Positions 15,601 through 27,948 of a DNA stretch of 64,000 nucleotides are shown here, one piece after another. The number at the start of each line of letters is the position of its first letter. Positions within the stretch are counted from its first letter, which is position 1. The translations under genes and the position numbers were made by a program. The stretch is from Sebastes aleutianus (lineage: Eukaryota > Chordata > Actinopteri > Perciformes > Sebastidae): the NCBI GenBank assembly GCA_916700875.1, contig CAKAKS010000039.1, positions 20,144,367 through 20,208,366 of the forward strand. Reading direction: 5' to 3'. The notes under the pieces were generated by a model, which saw only the letters and a list, made by a program, of their open reading frames with translations, did not search any database and was not told the origin of the DNA.

Positions 15601-18600
15601 CTATTAGCCAGATTTATTACCATGGACAGAGCCAGGCTAGCTGTTTAGCTAAGCTAACTGGATGCTGTAGCTTCATATTTATCATACAGACATGAGAGTG
15701 GTTTCAATCTTCTCATCTAACTCTCGGCAAGAAAGCAAATAAGCATATTTCCCAAAATTTGAAATTATTCCTGTAAGAAATGTCTCATGTGAGACGATGT
15801 TGATCATCACAAAGTCCTGACATGTATTTGACGAAAGTGAAGCTGTTGAAATTGAAAATATATCAAAGTCTTGATTCAGTTTCATGCCACCATTTCAGGA
15901 AGCACATTCTCAGAGCAGCTCTTCATGTGCTTGTGTTTCTAGGTGACCCATCTGTTTGATAACGGCGGCACTGTGTTCTTCGCCATCTTCATGGCTATTT
16001 GGGGTAGGTGTTTTTTTTTTCTTGTCCCTTTCCTGATTTTGTCAACACTAGTTGTATTTCATCAACTATGTGCTTCACTTGATACAAATCCTCCTGGAAT
16101 TCAAATCTATTTATACAATAGTGTGTCAGTGCTCGTGCTTCCACTCTCCACTCAGCTCCTCCAAACACATTAAGCTTTCAGCCGAGAATTCAATACAGTA
16201 AACACTCTGCAGTGCAAATACAGAAGATCTTCACTCTGTAATACATTTGTCATCGAATATATCGTGGGCAGGTTTCTCTGATTGAGCGTCTGCTCTCACG
16301 CTCCCAGTGCCGTCCTGATGTAATTAGTCGGATAATTAAACATTTCTCCAGGGTGAGACGGTATCGTTCGCCTGTCAGCGTTATAGAATTGCACCATGAT
16401 AGCGGTGTATTGCAGCTAAGGTTCCCACAGCTATAATATCTTTGTAATGTAGAGTGTGAGCAGCGTATGGCCCAGAGCCATCTATCTGCCAGCATGGTAA
16501 ATAATCACCTGTGCCCAGAGAGAACACTTGGCACATTGTGTTCTGGGTTTGGGCTAAATGAAGGCCAAGGAGAGCCGGAGAGCCGAGGGAGGTCCAGCCA
16601 GCCTCGCTGACTGAGGTCTGTAGCTCTGAATCCTGCATGAAGGCTTTTGGCAATGTGGACCAAAGTAACAGTACTGCACCACTGAGTGAGTGCACTCGAG
16701 GTCTGCTGTGTGCGAGCGTGTGTGTGAGATAAAGATGAAAAATTGGTTAGCCCAAGGGACCGAATGTAGGCATCTGAGAAGGCTGCGTTTCTCTCTTAAA
16801 ACAAAAGTGGGTCAGGCTATATTAAACTTCAACATCTTTAACAGCAGTCAAAGTTGTTCTGACTGAGGATTCATATTCTGGAGCTTTTTAAGGCCACAAT
16901 TCCTCTTTGTGTCCCGAATATATCTTCATCACTGGAATCATTTACAGTAGTTTTACTGTAAATGTATTAACAAATAACACATGTAGGGCTACAACTAAAA
17001 AAATTTATTAATTAAAGCTAGAGTTGATAGTGTTCTTCAAAAACATTTTTTGTTGTATTTGTTAAAATTGTCATTACATCCCGACAGCAATCAATAGATT
17101 CAATAGAATCTAATCAATCTAACAGGGAGAACAGAGAGATGTTTGGCAGTTTTGCTTGAAAAATGACTTAAAATAGTTTCCGATTATTTTCTGTTCATTG
17201 ATTGATCAACTAATTGTTTCAGCTCCAAACACGTTCTATGTTCAGATGTATAGAAGAGCTATGTTAAAGAGGACCTATTATGCTTTTGTGAATTTAAAAG
17301 GTCTGAAAAGTTACAAAGCCCAAAGTCCACTTCAAATGGAGTTACTCTCCCCCACAGAAACACTGCTCCTGAACTGCCTGAAACACCTTGATTGAAGTCT
17401 CGCCTTTTTTTCCGTAACGTGGTGATATCACCAAGTATACATTTACATAATACCTGCCTAGCGGCTAGTTTGGTATGCCTTCGAACAAGGCTAGTTAGAG
17501 CGGAGCTGGAGCAGCGTCTGAAGAGTTTGGTTCGGTTGACCAATCATAACAGAGTGGGCCAGCTGACCAATCAGAGCAGACTGGGCTTTTCGGGAGGGGG
17601 AGGAGATCAAACAGAGCGTTTCAGACAGACGGTGAAAAAAATGCTGCAACACAGCTGGTATGAGAAAAGTAAAGCGTTTTTTGAACATAAAGCATGTAAA
17701 CATGTTGTAGTAGAAACCCAAAATACAAGTATGAACCTGAAAATGAGTATTAAAAGGTCCTCTTTAAGGCTGCACAGCACTGATCAAATACTCATGTCAG
17801 TTTTAATTAGACGTTTGTCTCTCTGCTACAAAATCGTACACGTGTATAATGTATGTCTAATGAAAACTGACAGAAGCGATGAATCAGTAGTATAGTGTTA
17901 CAGTGTGCTGTCCATCATAGATCATATGGGATTGCACTGTTCATTCCACTGCCTTCGCATTAATGCTACATTTTCCACATATGTTGGACCACATAAATGT
18001 AAACGTCTGAAGTGTGCGTGCCATTCAGACGTTATAAAATCCTTTTTTTTTTCTGGTGTTATGTATCTAATAAACCAGAGTACATGAAAAGTCTTGACAG
18101 AAAAAGATTACCGACATCATTTCTGGCGTTGTGTGCAGCTCAAGTCACAATAGAGTCCGACACAAAGGAAACAATGCCTCCGGAGGGAATTCTGCCCACA
18201 GAAAGCCTCACTTTTGAAGTCTTTCAACACAAAATGGAGCTCGGGGGTGATACATTGTACAAGTAAAGCCTATTTGCTGTTGCCACTTTTCCTCAACTTC
18301 TGCACAGACACGAAGCAGCGTGTGAACTGATGGCTGTAATCAGTTTCCATAATGGGGCGTGCACGCCACCGCAGCCTGTGTTTCACTCAGGATATATGGC
18401 CGTAATGTGGTGTTTGGTTCTGGGAATGGCCCTCTGCAGCCTCATGATAATCAATCATACTGTGTGCTTCATATCATAGTTGATCAATAATGATTTCTGA
18501 TCCCGTCTGCAGCCACAGTATTCCTGGAGTTCTGGAAAAGGAGGAGGGCAGAGCTGACTTATGATTGGGATCTCATCGATTGGGAGGAGGAAGAGGTATG

Positions 18601-21098
18601 TCAGCAATGTCCTCAAATGGATCGTTTCACTACCTCACAATTTTACTTCATGCAGCGCGTCTTCTAAACTTGACACTGATTATATGATGTATAAAATGAA
18701 GAAGAAGTTCAATAGTTCAAGCTGTGTGTTGTGAAACAGGAGGAGCTGAGGCCTCAGTTTGAAGCCAAGTACTCCAGGAAGGAGATAGTCAACCCCATCT
18801 CTGGCAAGCCCGAGCCTTTCCAGCCCTTCTCAGACAAACTCAGCCGGCTCATGGTGTCTGTGTCCGGAATATTCTTCATGGTAAACCCTTTGATCTTTCA
18901 ATAATCTCCCCTACTGGGATTCAGCCTCACAATGAGATCACCGTTACTGTATGTTGTTTGCCACCTTTTGGAGCGTTTATGATGTGGCATAACATCTCCC
19001 CCTGCTGGATGAAAACCATATTTGAGAGGAAACAGTGACCTTTATGATGGCCTGATTTCTCCTGATTACATTTAAATGATGAGTGTTTTGTTTACCTGAA
19101 TAGTTAATTGTTTCTCAGTCAATACATTTTCCTTTTTATGCTGCACTGTTATTAGGGCTGCAGGATTATGATAATGATAATCACGATTATTTTGATCAAT
19201 ATTGATATACCGATTATTCATTGATTTTAGAGACAACATATTTTTATTTGACTTTCACAATAGAATAAAAAGAGCACTGTTTTCACTTCCATGCTGTGAT
19301 ACATCACTGTTAATGTACAAATTAGGGCTGCACGATGTTGGATGTTGTTTTTTTCTGCTATATACAGTATATTGCAATATGAAAATTCACCCTACCCCTT
19401 TGTTAGCTACATTTTAAAGTTAAATGCGTCAATCTGGGTGCACTTTGAAAGCAAAATTAGCAACAATGAGAGCTAGATAAACAATTTTATGCTCTTAATT
19501 TAACACATTGGTTGTATAGATAATATCTATACCCAAAAGTGAAGCCAAAACATCTTGATCACCGGCTGGTGGCTGACTTTAGGAAGCACTTGATTTGATA
19601 TGCTGCAACGTTTTCTATGAGCACAACACGCATTTTAAACTTCAATATCGCAGGCGATCATGTTCATTTAATTGTGGGAAGCCAAAATTGTGTCGAGATT
19701 AATATTCCATTAATTGTGCAGCCCTAACTGTTGTTCATTATAAACTGAAGAATTCATCACACACATGCATATAACATCCTTTTCTCTCCATCGTCTCTGC
19801 TCAGATATCCCTCGTCCTGACCGCCGTGTTTGCCGTGGTGGTTTTCCGTGTCTTCACAATGGAGAAGTTTGCTGGAGTCGAGTGGGATTTTGTGAAGAAG
19901 AACTGGCAGTTCGCCACCTCTGGCACCGGCGTCTGCATCAACTTCGTGATCATCATGTCTCTCAATGTGGTGGGTGTCTGGACACGCGTCATCTGGCACG
20001 TTTACATTATTCTGTCCAACAAATGTTTCATGAAACATTTGCTTAGAACTTTGTTCCAGGAAATATCACATCCTCAGCTAGAAAGACTGTCTGTTTTTTT
20101 CTGTTTGCCTCTCTTTTTCATGATCATTATTACCTTTTCCCTGTTGATGCTTACGAGTGCTATCATCTTGTCAGGTGTATGAAAAGGTGGCCTATCTGCT
20201 GACAAATCTAGGTGAGCGTTGTCCACATACTGCATGCATTTACACCTTCATTATCTCTTGCTTCTCAGATGGTTGGCAAGCATTTACTTTCTCCCTTGTC
20301 CACCCCAAACGATCTCTGTCTCCCCCCCCCTCAGAGCATCCACGGACCGACTCTGAGTGGGAGAACAGCTTTTCTCTAAAGATGTTCCTGTTCCAGTTTG
20401 TGAATTTGAACAGCTCCACGTTTTACATCGCCTTCTTTCTGGGAAGGTAGGCCGGCTGCCATGAACTCTGCAGTTCCTGTTTACAGTAAATTTAATGAGC
20501 GATTGTGCAAAGATGTTTTGTTTCAAGCTCTCCTGTCATGACATCTGCCAAGACTCCTTCCCTTCCTCTCCTCACTGTAGAGATATTTTTTGGACCTAAT
20601 ATTTCAGCATTTACAGAAACTGCCTTGACTAGAAATGTAACCAAGCTGTGGTTTATCACAGATGGGTTTCACAATTATTTGGGCCATAGAACATTTTCCA
20701 AGGAACCCCTCTTAATTGTACATAGATTACTACTCTTAGATGCCACTAGGTTTTGTATTTTAAAACTTTTCAACCTAAAAAACATCAGACCTGTTTTATA
20801 GTGATGAACAGAAACACATTTCAATTTGAATCATGTTAAGATAAGATGAGATGAGATAATCCTTTATTAGTCCCACAGCGGGAAAATTAGCAATGTTATT
20901 GAATGTTAAAGGAACAATGTGTAACATTTAGGGGGATCTATAAGCAGAATGTTTTCTTTAGTGTATAATCACCTGAATATAAGAATCATTGTGTTTTCGT
21001 TACCTTAGAATGAGCTTTTATATCTACTTAGGGAGCAGGTCCTCTTCACGTTTCACTGTTTCTACAGTAGCCCAGAACGGACAAACCAAACATAACGT

Positions 21099-21146
<48 letters not shown>

Positions 21147-24100
21147 CTCTCGCTTCACCACTCACTTCCCACGTACACACAAACACACTACCACTACTTA
21201 CTGGCTCTACTTCAAATAACCTACGCTACTCTTACAAAAACTGGCTCTAGAGACGGCCTTTCGCTGTTATGCGTCGGCCACCGTAGCTCTCCTACACGCT
21301 TGGCACACGAGAGAAGCTTCAGTTGGTTGCAATCACCCTCAGTTCACCGCTAGATACCGCCAGATTGTACACACTGCTCCTTTAATCCCACCTATATACC
21401 TTTTAAAGGGACTCTCTGTAAGAATCAGAAATGGCTTGTTAACAGTGACACCTGTGACCGTTAAGTCATCGACAGTCCTATTGCTTGCGCTCGCACTACC
21501 GACACACACGAGACTGAACGTGATTGACAGACATCATGCTGATTAACGTTAGCAACATTAGCAGCTAAAACCACAATATCACTATATTTATCATATACTT
21601 AGCAGTAATGTTAGCTTACCAAAAGAAGGTCCTTCCATGAATCAAAGTCCCGGCCGATGTTGATCCTAGTGTTAACTTTTCCTGCTTCAGCCTCCTGACG
21701 AACAGGGGAGACACCGTAGTTTTTGGTCTCCTGGGCCGGAGTCGATAACGTTACTCGCTCCAGAGTTAACCCCCGTCACTTCACTGCACTTTTCAATGAT
21801 GCAGCACAATTTTATAGTTTATAGCAAATTATTTCGCAGACCCTCTGACAGAGTGCCAAGGACCCTTAGGGGTCCCCGGCCCCCACTTTGAGAAACACTG
21901 GTTTCTCAGACATAATTAGCACCTTTAAGTGTCCTGTTTTTCCTGCTCAGACTTTATTAGTTTTTCTCTGATTGAATTTTGCAGCTAATGTTGCCTCTTA
22001 ATGTGTTCAGGTTTGCTGGCAGGCCTGGAAAATACAATAAACTCTTTAATCGATGGAGACTGGAGGAGGTGAGTGCAATTAGACATCAACATAAGTGGGC
22101 TGAGTATCGCCTTCTGTTTTAGGATATATTTAGAATCGTCACGCAATTCATCTTTTCTAATGATCCGCCTCTATGTGTGAACTATTAATCTCCAACATAA
22201 TTACTGGGATTTTGAGTTTTAATGATCAAAAAACAGAATGGGATGAAGTGTGTCCCAGGATTCGCTCACAGCTTTGAATTATCTGGCATGAAATGTGGAT
22301 GTTACAGTTGTAAATATATTGTTCTCAGTGTCACCCGAGTGGCTGTTTGATCGATCTGTGCCTGCAAATGGGATTCATCATGTTCTTCAAACAAATCTGG
22401 AACAACTTCATGGAGCTCGGTTATCCGTGAGTAATACTTCATTATAGTCATGTGGTTCTTTCTCTATGAGCCATTAGGAATGCCACATTAAATCCTTAAT
22501 GCTGTAAATTCAAGTGATTGGCAGTTTACAAACCTTATGTAATTTTTGTGTAGTTTTTTTCAGCTCATTAGCATATGAAAAGGCTTTTCTCCTGCAGAAA
22601 CACATCAAATCCTCTTGTGTGCGGCTTAGTAAAAGGCTTCCTGCTGTGCTCAGTGAATTGTCAGAAATAATTGCTTTGAGTTGACAGTTAGCTACTTGCT
22701 ACACTTTCAGTTTGCTGCAGAACTGGTGGTCTCGTAGGAAGATGAAGAAAAGAGGCGGCGGAGGGCCGAATGTGGAGAATAAAGCCCAGCTTCCACAGTG
22801 GGACAAAGACTGGAACCTGCAGCCGATGAACGCCCATGGACTGGTGGACGAATACCTTGAAATGGGTAAAAACTTTACGCTCTTTTTGAGTGTCTGAAGA
22901 GGGAAGGAAAGAATTCAAAGTATGTTGAGACGGACATCCTCTCTTTCTTCTTCAGTTCTCCAGTTTGGCTTCACCACCATCTTTGTCGCGGCGTTTCCGC
23001 TGGCTCCTCTCCTCGCTCTGCTCAACAACATCATTGAGATTCGTCTTGACGCCTACAAGTTCGTCACTCAGTGGAGGAGACCCATGCCTGCCCGAGCCAC
23101 TGACATAGGTCAATGTGATCTCTGACTGCCCCCACACCTCCTCTGTGTCTCTCACACTGTTGTATTTTTAGATCACTGCCACGTTGTCCAACATTAAAAC
23201 ACTGTGGTAACCAAACATTTTGGCTCCTATGGAGATAGATATGTTCCCATATCCTCTGCGTCTGTACCGCCATATGCTGCCCGTTGCCTCCCAGCAGCCC
23301 ATCTCCCCATATGGTTACAAACAACACCCTCCAACCGCCGTATAATATATGACCAAATGCTTCTCGTGGCATGTTGCCCTGTAATTAAAGGAACAATCCA
23401 CCCTGTAATATTTAGAAATTCTTCAGCTGTAATGAAAACATTATGTTTCAGTGGCACAGAATCAAAGAGAAAAGCTTCTTTGTAGGTTGAAGCTGTCGTT
23501 GACGGATCATACAGAGACTAATCTAGCGCAGAAAAGGCAGAGAGATGATTATTCTTCACTGACAGTACAGTAGCATTCATCGAAGTTATTGTAATGCAGC
23601 CAAAAAAACATGCAGTACTTTGAGTAACAGTTCACAAACCATTTGTTTATATATAATATTGTTTATATATATAAACAAGATGTTCTTGCACCACATCTGG
23701 AGGCTGTTAAACACATTTTGGTAAATTATTAACTGAAGAGAAGTATATGAAGCATGATGAAGGAAAGCGAGCATATCAAGAAAGCAAAATTACAGTCTTC
23801 CTTTACACTTCATAAAGTAGTGAAACATGTTTAATCTCCTCTGGTTTGGCTGTCAGGTATCTGGCATGGGATTCTCGAGGGTATCGGCGTGCTGGCAGTC
23901 ATCACCAACGCCTTCGTCATCGCCATCACCTCAGACTACATCCCTCGCTTTGTCTACGCCTTCAAATACGGCCCGTGTGTGGACAAGGGACGCCACCATG
24001 AGGATGAGTAAGCACTAATGTGTAAGCCTTAGATTAGGGCTGTCAATCAACTAAAATATTTAATCGTGATTAATCACACATTTTTTATCTGTTCAAAAGA

Positions 24101-25654
24101 GATTTGTCAAGAATTTGATACTCTTATCAAAATGGGAGTGGGAAAATATGCTTGCTTTATGCAAATGTATGTATATATTTATTATTGGAAATCAATGAAC
24201 AACACAAAACAATGACAAATATTGTCCAGAAACCCTCACAGGGTACTGCATTTAGCATAAAACATATGCTGTAACATGGCAAACTGCAGCCCAACAGGCA
24301 ACAGTGTGCTGACTTGACTATGACTTGCCCCAAAACTGCATGTGATTATCATAAAGTGGGCATGTCTGTAAAGGGGAGACTTGTGGGTACCCATAGAACC
24401 CATTTTCATTCACATATCTTGAGGTCAGAGGTCAAGGGACCCCTTTGAAAATGGCCATGCCAGATTTTGAAGCGTTATTTATGTCCTTCCCGACTAGTAT
24501 GACGGTCGGTACCTGGATTCCTTAGGTTTTCTACTTTCACATGACACCAGTATCTTCAGTATGTTCTTCTGGCATTCAAACTGAGCTACAACTGCCGACA
24601 GATCGTTAATGCGTTAAAGAAATTAGTGGCGTTAAAATGAATTTGTGTTAACGAGTTATTATCTCATTAACTTTGACAGCCCTACTTTAGATATTCATCT
24701 GGCAGAGTGGCTGGCAGTGTTGTGGTGTGATAGCTTCCCCTCTCCTTCCTCAGGTGTTTGCGAGGCTACATGGACAGCAGCCTGTCTGTGTCTGAGTACA
24801 GGGAGAAGAACAGCAGCCAGCTCATGTTCTGCAGGTACAGAGACTACAGAGCGCCGCCCTGGAGCTCGGTGCCGTACGAATTCACCCTGCAGTTCTGGCA
24901 CGTCTTGGCCGCCAGGCTGGCCTTCATCATCGTCTTTGAGGTCAGTCAGCTTTTCTTTTGTCTTTTGTGTGTTCACCAGCTAAAACTAAAACCCCTTGTG
25001 TCTTCTCAAGTCTGTGAAACTCCAGAATGTTTTGTAGATTTATACGTTTTTTTTACTTTTTGTGCTGTTATTGTTAAGTGAAAACCTCACAAGCACTAAT
25101 TTAAGTGATTTAATGCTTTAATTGAATCTTGCTGCTACAGTAGATTGAGGAATTTCACTAAAAAAAAACACAAAATAAATCCCAAATTACATGGTGGTCA
25201 TGATCATGGTCATGGTCCAGCTAAAAAAAAAGGCAACATGTTTCTTCTTCTTTCCTTGAAAACTTGACAAGATTTCCCCCTGACAACGCTGCCTTGTGCA
25301 ATGATTTGTGTAGTGAGAAGAACTGGCATAACATGCACCTATAAAACATTACAGGGCACATAACGTGCTTTATTGTCGTGCAATCTTTGCATTCTTGTTG
25401 AATTGTGCGGACATTACTGGCAACTAAAGCGTAGATCTGTGGAACTCATAAATGTTTAACGCCCTCCTCAGCACCTGGTGTACGGGATCAAGTCCTTCAT
25501 AGCGTACCTCATTCCGGACATGCCGAAGGGTCTCTGCGATCGTATGAGGAGGGAAAAGTACCTGATGCAGGAGATGATGTACGAAGCGGAGCTGGAGCAC
25601 CTGCAGAAGGAGAGGAAGAAGAACGGACGGCGTTATCACCACGAGTGGCCTTAG
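607..25654 (+). CDS. ano3: anoctamin-3 (TMEM16C), 5'-incomplete, 24 coding exons
   Basis: Membrane protein of the TMEM16 family (Ca2+-dependent scramblase/channel fold; mammalian ANO3 is neuronal and linked to dystonia). Exons: 607-813, 4882-5012, 5137-5292, 5384-5484, 5593-5637, 8133-8264, 8785-8891, 11176-11231, 11336-11457, 14044-14178, 14296-14389, 15943-16003, 18513-18595, 18740-18880, 19805-19969, 20175-20211, 20335-20446, 22011-22068, 22329-22426, 22711-22865, 22956-23108, 23857-24007, 24754-24940, 25472-25654. All junctions are GT-AG and phases match throughout, giving about 956 codons against about 981 aa in human. The N-terminal motif LKPSRRSLPCLAQS and C-terminal HHEWP identify ANO3 rather than ANO4. 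Ten membrane segments start in exon 14044. All six Ca2+-site acidic/Asn positions known from TMEM16A appear present: N and E in WNNFMELGYP, two E in DEYLEMVLQFGF, E and D in NNIIEIRLDAYKF. The initiator exon lies left of the window. Confidence 0.95.
958..1345. repeat. Dispersed repeat family B, copy 1
   Basis: It shares long blocks (for example GGCAAAAATTCCATAATAAC and TTTGGCCAATCACAGGTCAT) with 54444-54753 plus 55331-55395, and more weakly with 58262-58600. It lies in the first visible ano3 intron. No terminal repeats could be fixed. Confidence 0.75.
1767..2082. mobile_element. MITE family C (TTAAAG...CAGTGTGTAGG), copy 1
   Basis: The left end contains CCAGTGTGTAGGATCTGGCG and the right end TACACACTGTTCCTTTAA, roughly inverted. 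It shares the internal block GTTGCAGATTGCAACCAACT with the copies beside fibin. In an ano3 intron. Confidence 0.75.
3094..3753. mobile_element. hAT-like non-autonomous element with CAGTGGTG termini
   Basis: It starts CAGTGGTGGA and ends CACCACTG. The internal sequence is full of the AAGTAAAAGTAC/TACTTAAGTA motifs typical of a common fish repeat. Flanking octamers GAAATCAA (3086-3093) and GATAGCAA (3754-3761) match at 6 of 8, consistent with an old 8-bp target duplication. No ORF of interest. Confidence 0.65.
7510..7645. repeat. Dispersed repeat family F, copy 1
   Basis: Shares CAGACTGAAATATCTC and GGATTGCCATGA-type sequence with 31428-31700. In the ano3 intron 5638-8132. Confidence 0.55.
9165..10273. 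mobile_element. Composite: foldback element carrying a nested family A element
   Basis: Outer ends 9165-9181 and 10257-10273 are inverted (TTAACCCATTTGTGCCC against its complement with one change). Inside, 9260-9905 is a diverged family A copy bounded by GACTATGGC and GCCATAGTC. To its right, 10061-10167 is a large near-perfect hairpin with arms of about 50 bp. The sequence around 9190-9215 (TAGTATGATAGGG) resembles the hairpin arms, which suggests the outer element was itself rich in inverted repeats before the nested insertion. It lies in the ano3 intron 8892-11175. Confidence 0.7.
12200..13360. repeat. Diverged repeat family G with inverted ends, copy 1
   Basis: TGCATTCACACAAGATCAGGC near 12340 is mirrored by the complement of GCCTGATCCGTGTGAATGCA near 13340, giving inverted ends about 1 kb apart. 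The interval 12205-12810 also matches 38438-38760 (ACCTGCTCA, AGCTGGTGAACA and GTGGAGC blocks). It fills much of ano3 intron 11458-14043. Confidence 0.5.
14630..15765. repeat. Inverted repeat family H in ano3 intron 14390-15942
   Basis: 14640-14710 (GAAGATCAGTACCACTCTCA) and 15685-15760 (its approximate complement, TGAGAGTGGTTTCAATCTTC) face each other about 1 kb apart. A third copy lies at 11770-12080. All contain the GACAGAGCCAGGCTA type of motif or its surroundings, a common fish repeat. Confidence 0.55.
17264..17767. mobile_element. MITE family D (TTAAAGAGGACCT termini), copy 1
   Basis: Inverted termini TTAAAGAGGACCT (17264-17276) and AGGTCCTCTTTAA (17755-17767) are exact. The internal blocks (CACAGAAACACTGCTCCTGA, CAGCTGGTATGAGAAAAGTA) are shared with 27325-27948. 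In the ano3 intron 16004-18512. Confidence 0.85.
19153..19726. mobile_element. hAT-like non-autonomous element, TAGGGCTGCA family
   Basis: Inverted ends are TAGGGCTGCA and TGCAGCCCTA. The 8-bp flanks ACTGTTAT (19145-19152) and ACTGTTGT (19727-19734) match 7 of 8. A second TAGGGCTGCA start occurs internally at 19324, so a related copy may be nested or the 5' end internally duplicated. It ends 78 bp before ano3 exon 19805. Confidence 0.75.
20906..21385. mobile_element. MITE family C, copy 2, inverted, carrying a CT microsatellite
   Basis: It begins TTAAAGGAACAATGTGTA and ends TACACACTGCTCCTTTAA. A (CT)n run occupies about 21099-21153. Before it, 20838-20895 resembles a common fish retroposon tail (GAGATAATCCTTTATTAGTC). 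In the ano3 intron 20447-22010. Confidence 0.75.
21099..21153. repeat. (CT)n microsatellite
   Basis: A run of CT dinucleotides with minor interruptions inside MITE family C copy 2. Confidence 0.9.
21403..21700. repeat. Dispersed repeat family E, copy 1
   Basis: It starts TTAAAGGGACTCTCTGTAAG. It matches, in reverse complement, 40026-40283 (CTAGGATCAGCATTGATTC side and the GGCCACAGGTGTC side). In the ano3 intron before exon 22011. Confidence 0.6.
24035..24684. mobile_element. hAT-like non-autonomous element, family A, complete copy
   Basis: The termini TAGGGCTGTCAA (24035-24046) and TTGACAGCCCTA (24673-24684) are exact inverted repeats. Flanking octamers CCTTAGAT (24027-24034) and CTTTAGAT (24685-24692) agree at 7 of 8 positions, which is the target duplication size of hAT transposons. 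The element is 650 bp, has no transposase ORF, and ends 69 bp before ano3 exon 24754. Confidence 0.85.
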
Positions 25655-26370
25655 CTTTTATCCCCTGCGTCTCCACTACAGCCCTCAACTCACAGGCACA
25701 ACCTCTCCCGGCCTGCTTATTGATGTGTTTTAGCTTTGAGACTCTAGCTTGACTCGGCTGATTCTGTACACCAAAGACACCCTCTTCTTCAGTAACCAGA
25801 TCCTCCCACGAACCTGTCTGGCTTCAGGCTCTGAACCTGACCTCTCCCTCGCCATCCGTTCCCGCGTCCAGTGTCGGCGCTGCTCTTGGTTTGTAGCTCT
25901 GACCCTCTCCTCCCCGCCCTGCCCCGTCCCGGCCCCTCACCTGGCTTCATCCAGCAGGTTTGCCCTTGGGTCTGTGTGGCTGTGTCATGGCTTCACTGGA
26001 GAAAACCTGTGCAATTGTAATGTTTACTATGCAGATCAAGGGCTGCAGATCACCACTGTTCACTTCCGGCACCCATCCTGCACTCTCTTTGTGTGGCAGC
26101 TAGCACTCCGCTTTGACTCCGCTTAGTACAGCTCGCAGCATGGCCGCGTTTTTCCCCCTGTGAGCATCAGCAGCAGAGCCGCCGCTCTGCCTGGTTATAT
26201 GTGACAGAGCTACTGTGGCACCTAGCGTTTCTTGTTGCAAAAGAGATTCTGGTGATGTCGCTACCAAATACAATGGACACTGTTCTTGCAAAGCGACTGT
26301 ATATTGCCCTTGAAGCATGCTGATTAATATTTGCAGCAAGAAAAAAATAAACAAAAAAAGCATTCATCGT
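25655..26370 (+). other. ano3: ano3 3' UTR (minimum extent)
   Basis: This is non-coding sequence directly after the ano3 TAG. The first canonical AATAAA is at 26346-26351 in an A-rich stretch, so one transcript end probably lies just after it. No transposon homology was noticed here, unlike the sequence beyond about 27300. A longer UTR using downstream signals is possible. Confidence 0.5.
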
Positions 26371-27324
26371 GGAGGATGTGAACATCCAGTCAGTTCATCT
26401 GACAAAGAATTCTCTCTGACATTATATAAAGTGCATGGTAATATTGTTTTGTATCTTTTTGATAGACAAAGTCCCCGTCTTGATGCCTGGTTCACGTGTG
26501 TCTGTACTCGGTGTGAGCTGTGTGTTAATCTCTGTCTGTGCTACTGCTGAGCTTGACTGTCTTGAGTTGAGGAAATGTGAACTTTTTGATTGTGCCTACA
26601 GTTGTGCGTGCGCACCACAATTGTATCAGCAACATCACGTGTGCCTGTTTGTGCTGCACGTGCTTTTTACAAGTGCAAGAAGAAATATTCTCTCTTGTCG
26701 TTCTGTTGTATGATCTTCTGTAAACTCTCTGAACTCTCCTGTAAGGATTTGTTTTGGATGTGAGTCACACCGCAGTACCTACTCGGGTCTCAGCTAATGG
26801 CTCTGAAACACGCTATACGTTGTAATGCGACTCCCGTCATGAACAATGTATAGACTCAAGCATGCCGGAGCCGCAAATCTGCTCTTCCGTTCTGCGCTCG
26901 CAGCCTGTTTTTCATTTGTTGTTGGAAGCCGTGAAGCGTAATTGAAACTTGGATCGCTTGGACATACCTGTGGCTTGGATTCTCAGCTTGCAAAGAACAT
27001 CCATCCACTGTTCCTCACTCACACAAACACACCCAACTTGCTTCAGCACACGGTCCGATGCGGTTTCGGCTGCTTCCTGATTTTTACTGATGTGAAACTG
27101 AGAAATTAGGTTTTGTTAAATGCGGAGTCGTGACCTTTTATTGTGGTCAGTTCTGATGTCATGAAGCAGCATGTTTATGGGAACTCAGGAAAACAGGCAG
27201 CATGAGCGACGCATCCATCTGTGAGGCTGAGTCAGAATCATTTCCTGTTTCATTCATGTTGAGATGGAGAGTTGTGGAGTGAACAGCATTAATGAAGGGA
27301 TTGTATTTTGTAAGAAATGAGAAC

Positions 27325-27948
27325 TTTAAAGAGGACCTATTGTGTTTAACCCCTTTCCTTTAGTGTGTTATATAGTTTTTTTGTGCATGTAAAAGGTTTG
27401 CAAAGTTACAAAGTCCACACCAAAGGGAGTTACTGGCCCCCACAGAAACACTGCTCCTGAACTGCCTGAATGCCTTGCTTGACGCCCCTCCTTTTCTTCC
27501 GTAACGTGGTGATGTCACCAAGTAACCAACACAGTCTCACGGCAGTTTGTGAAATAGCCACAAAATGTTATCTATTTGAGTCGTGTACATAGACACAAAT
27601 TTCCCTTCTTTTTTTTTGACACTCAGCACGACTTTCAACAACGTATTTTTCATGTATTTTTCAGTAACACGTGACGCACATGTCAAATTCCGCTCCAGTC
27701 TTTTCATAAAACTACTTAGTTAGGTTTAGGAAAAGATCGTGGTTTGGGTTAAAATAACTCCAGAAGTACCGTAACTTAAGTACGGAAGTTATGTGACAAA
27801 TAAACAGGAGCTCAACAGAGCGTTCCAGACATAGGGTGAAAAGAGGTGCTGCAGCACAGCTGGTATGAGAAAAGTAAAGCTTTTAGGTTTTAGTAGAAAC
27901 CTAAAATACAAGTATGAAACTGAAAATGAGCACAATAGGTCCTCTTTC
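27325..27948. mobile_element. MITE family D, copy 2, with an internal insertion
   Basis: Same termini as the 17264 copy. About 27527-27804 has no counterpart in copy 1 and looks like a further inserted repeat (it contains the common fish motif TTAGGTTTAGGAAAAGATCG). Downstream of ano3. Confidence 0.75.
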
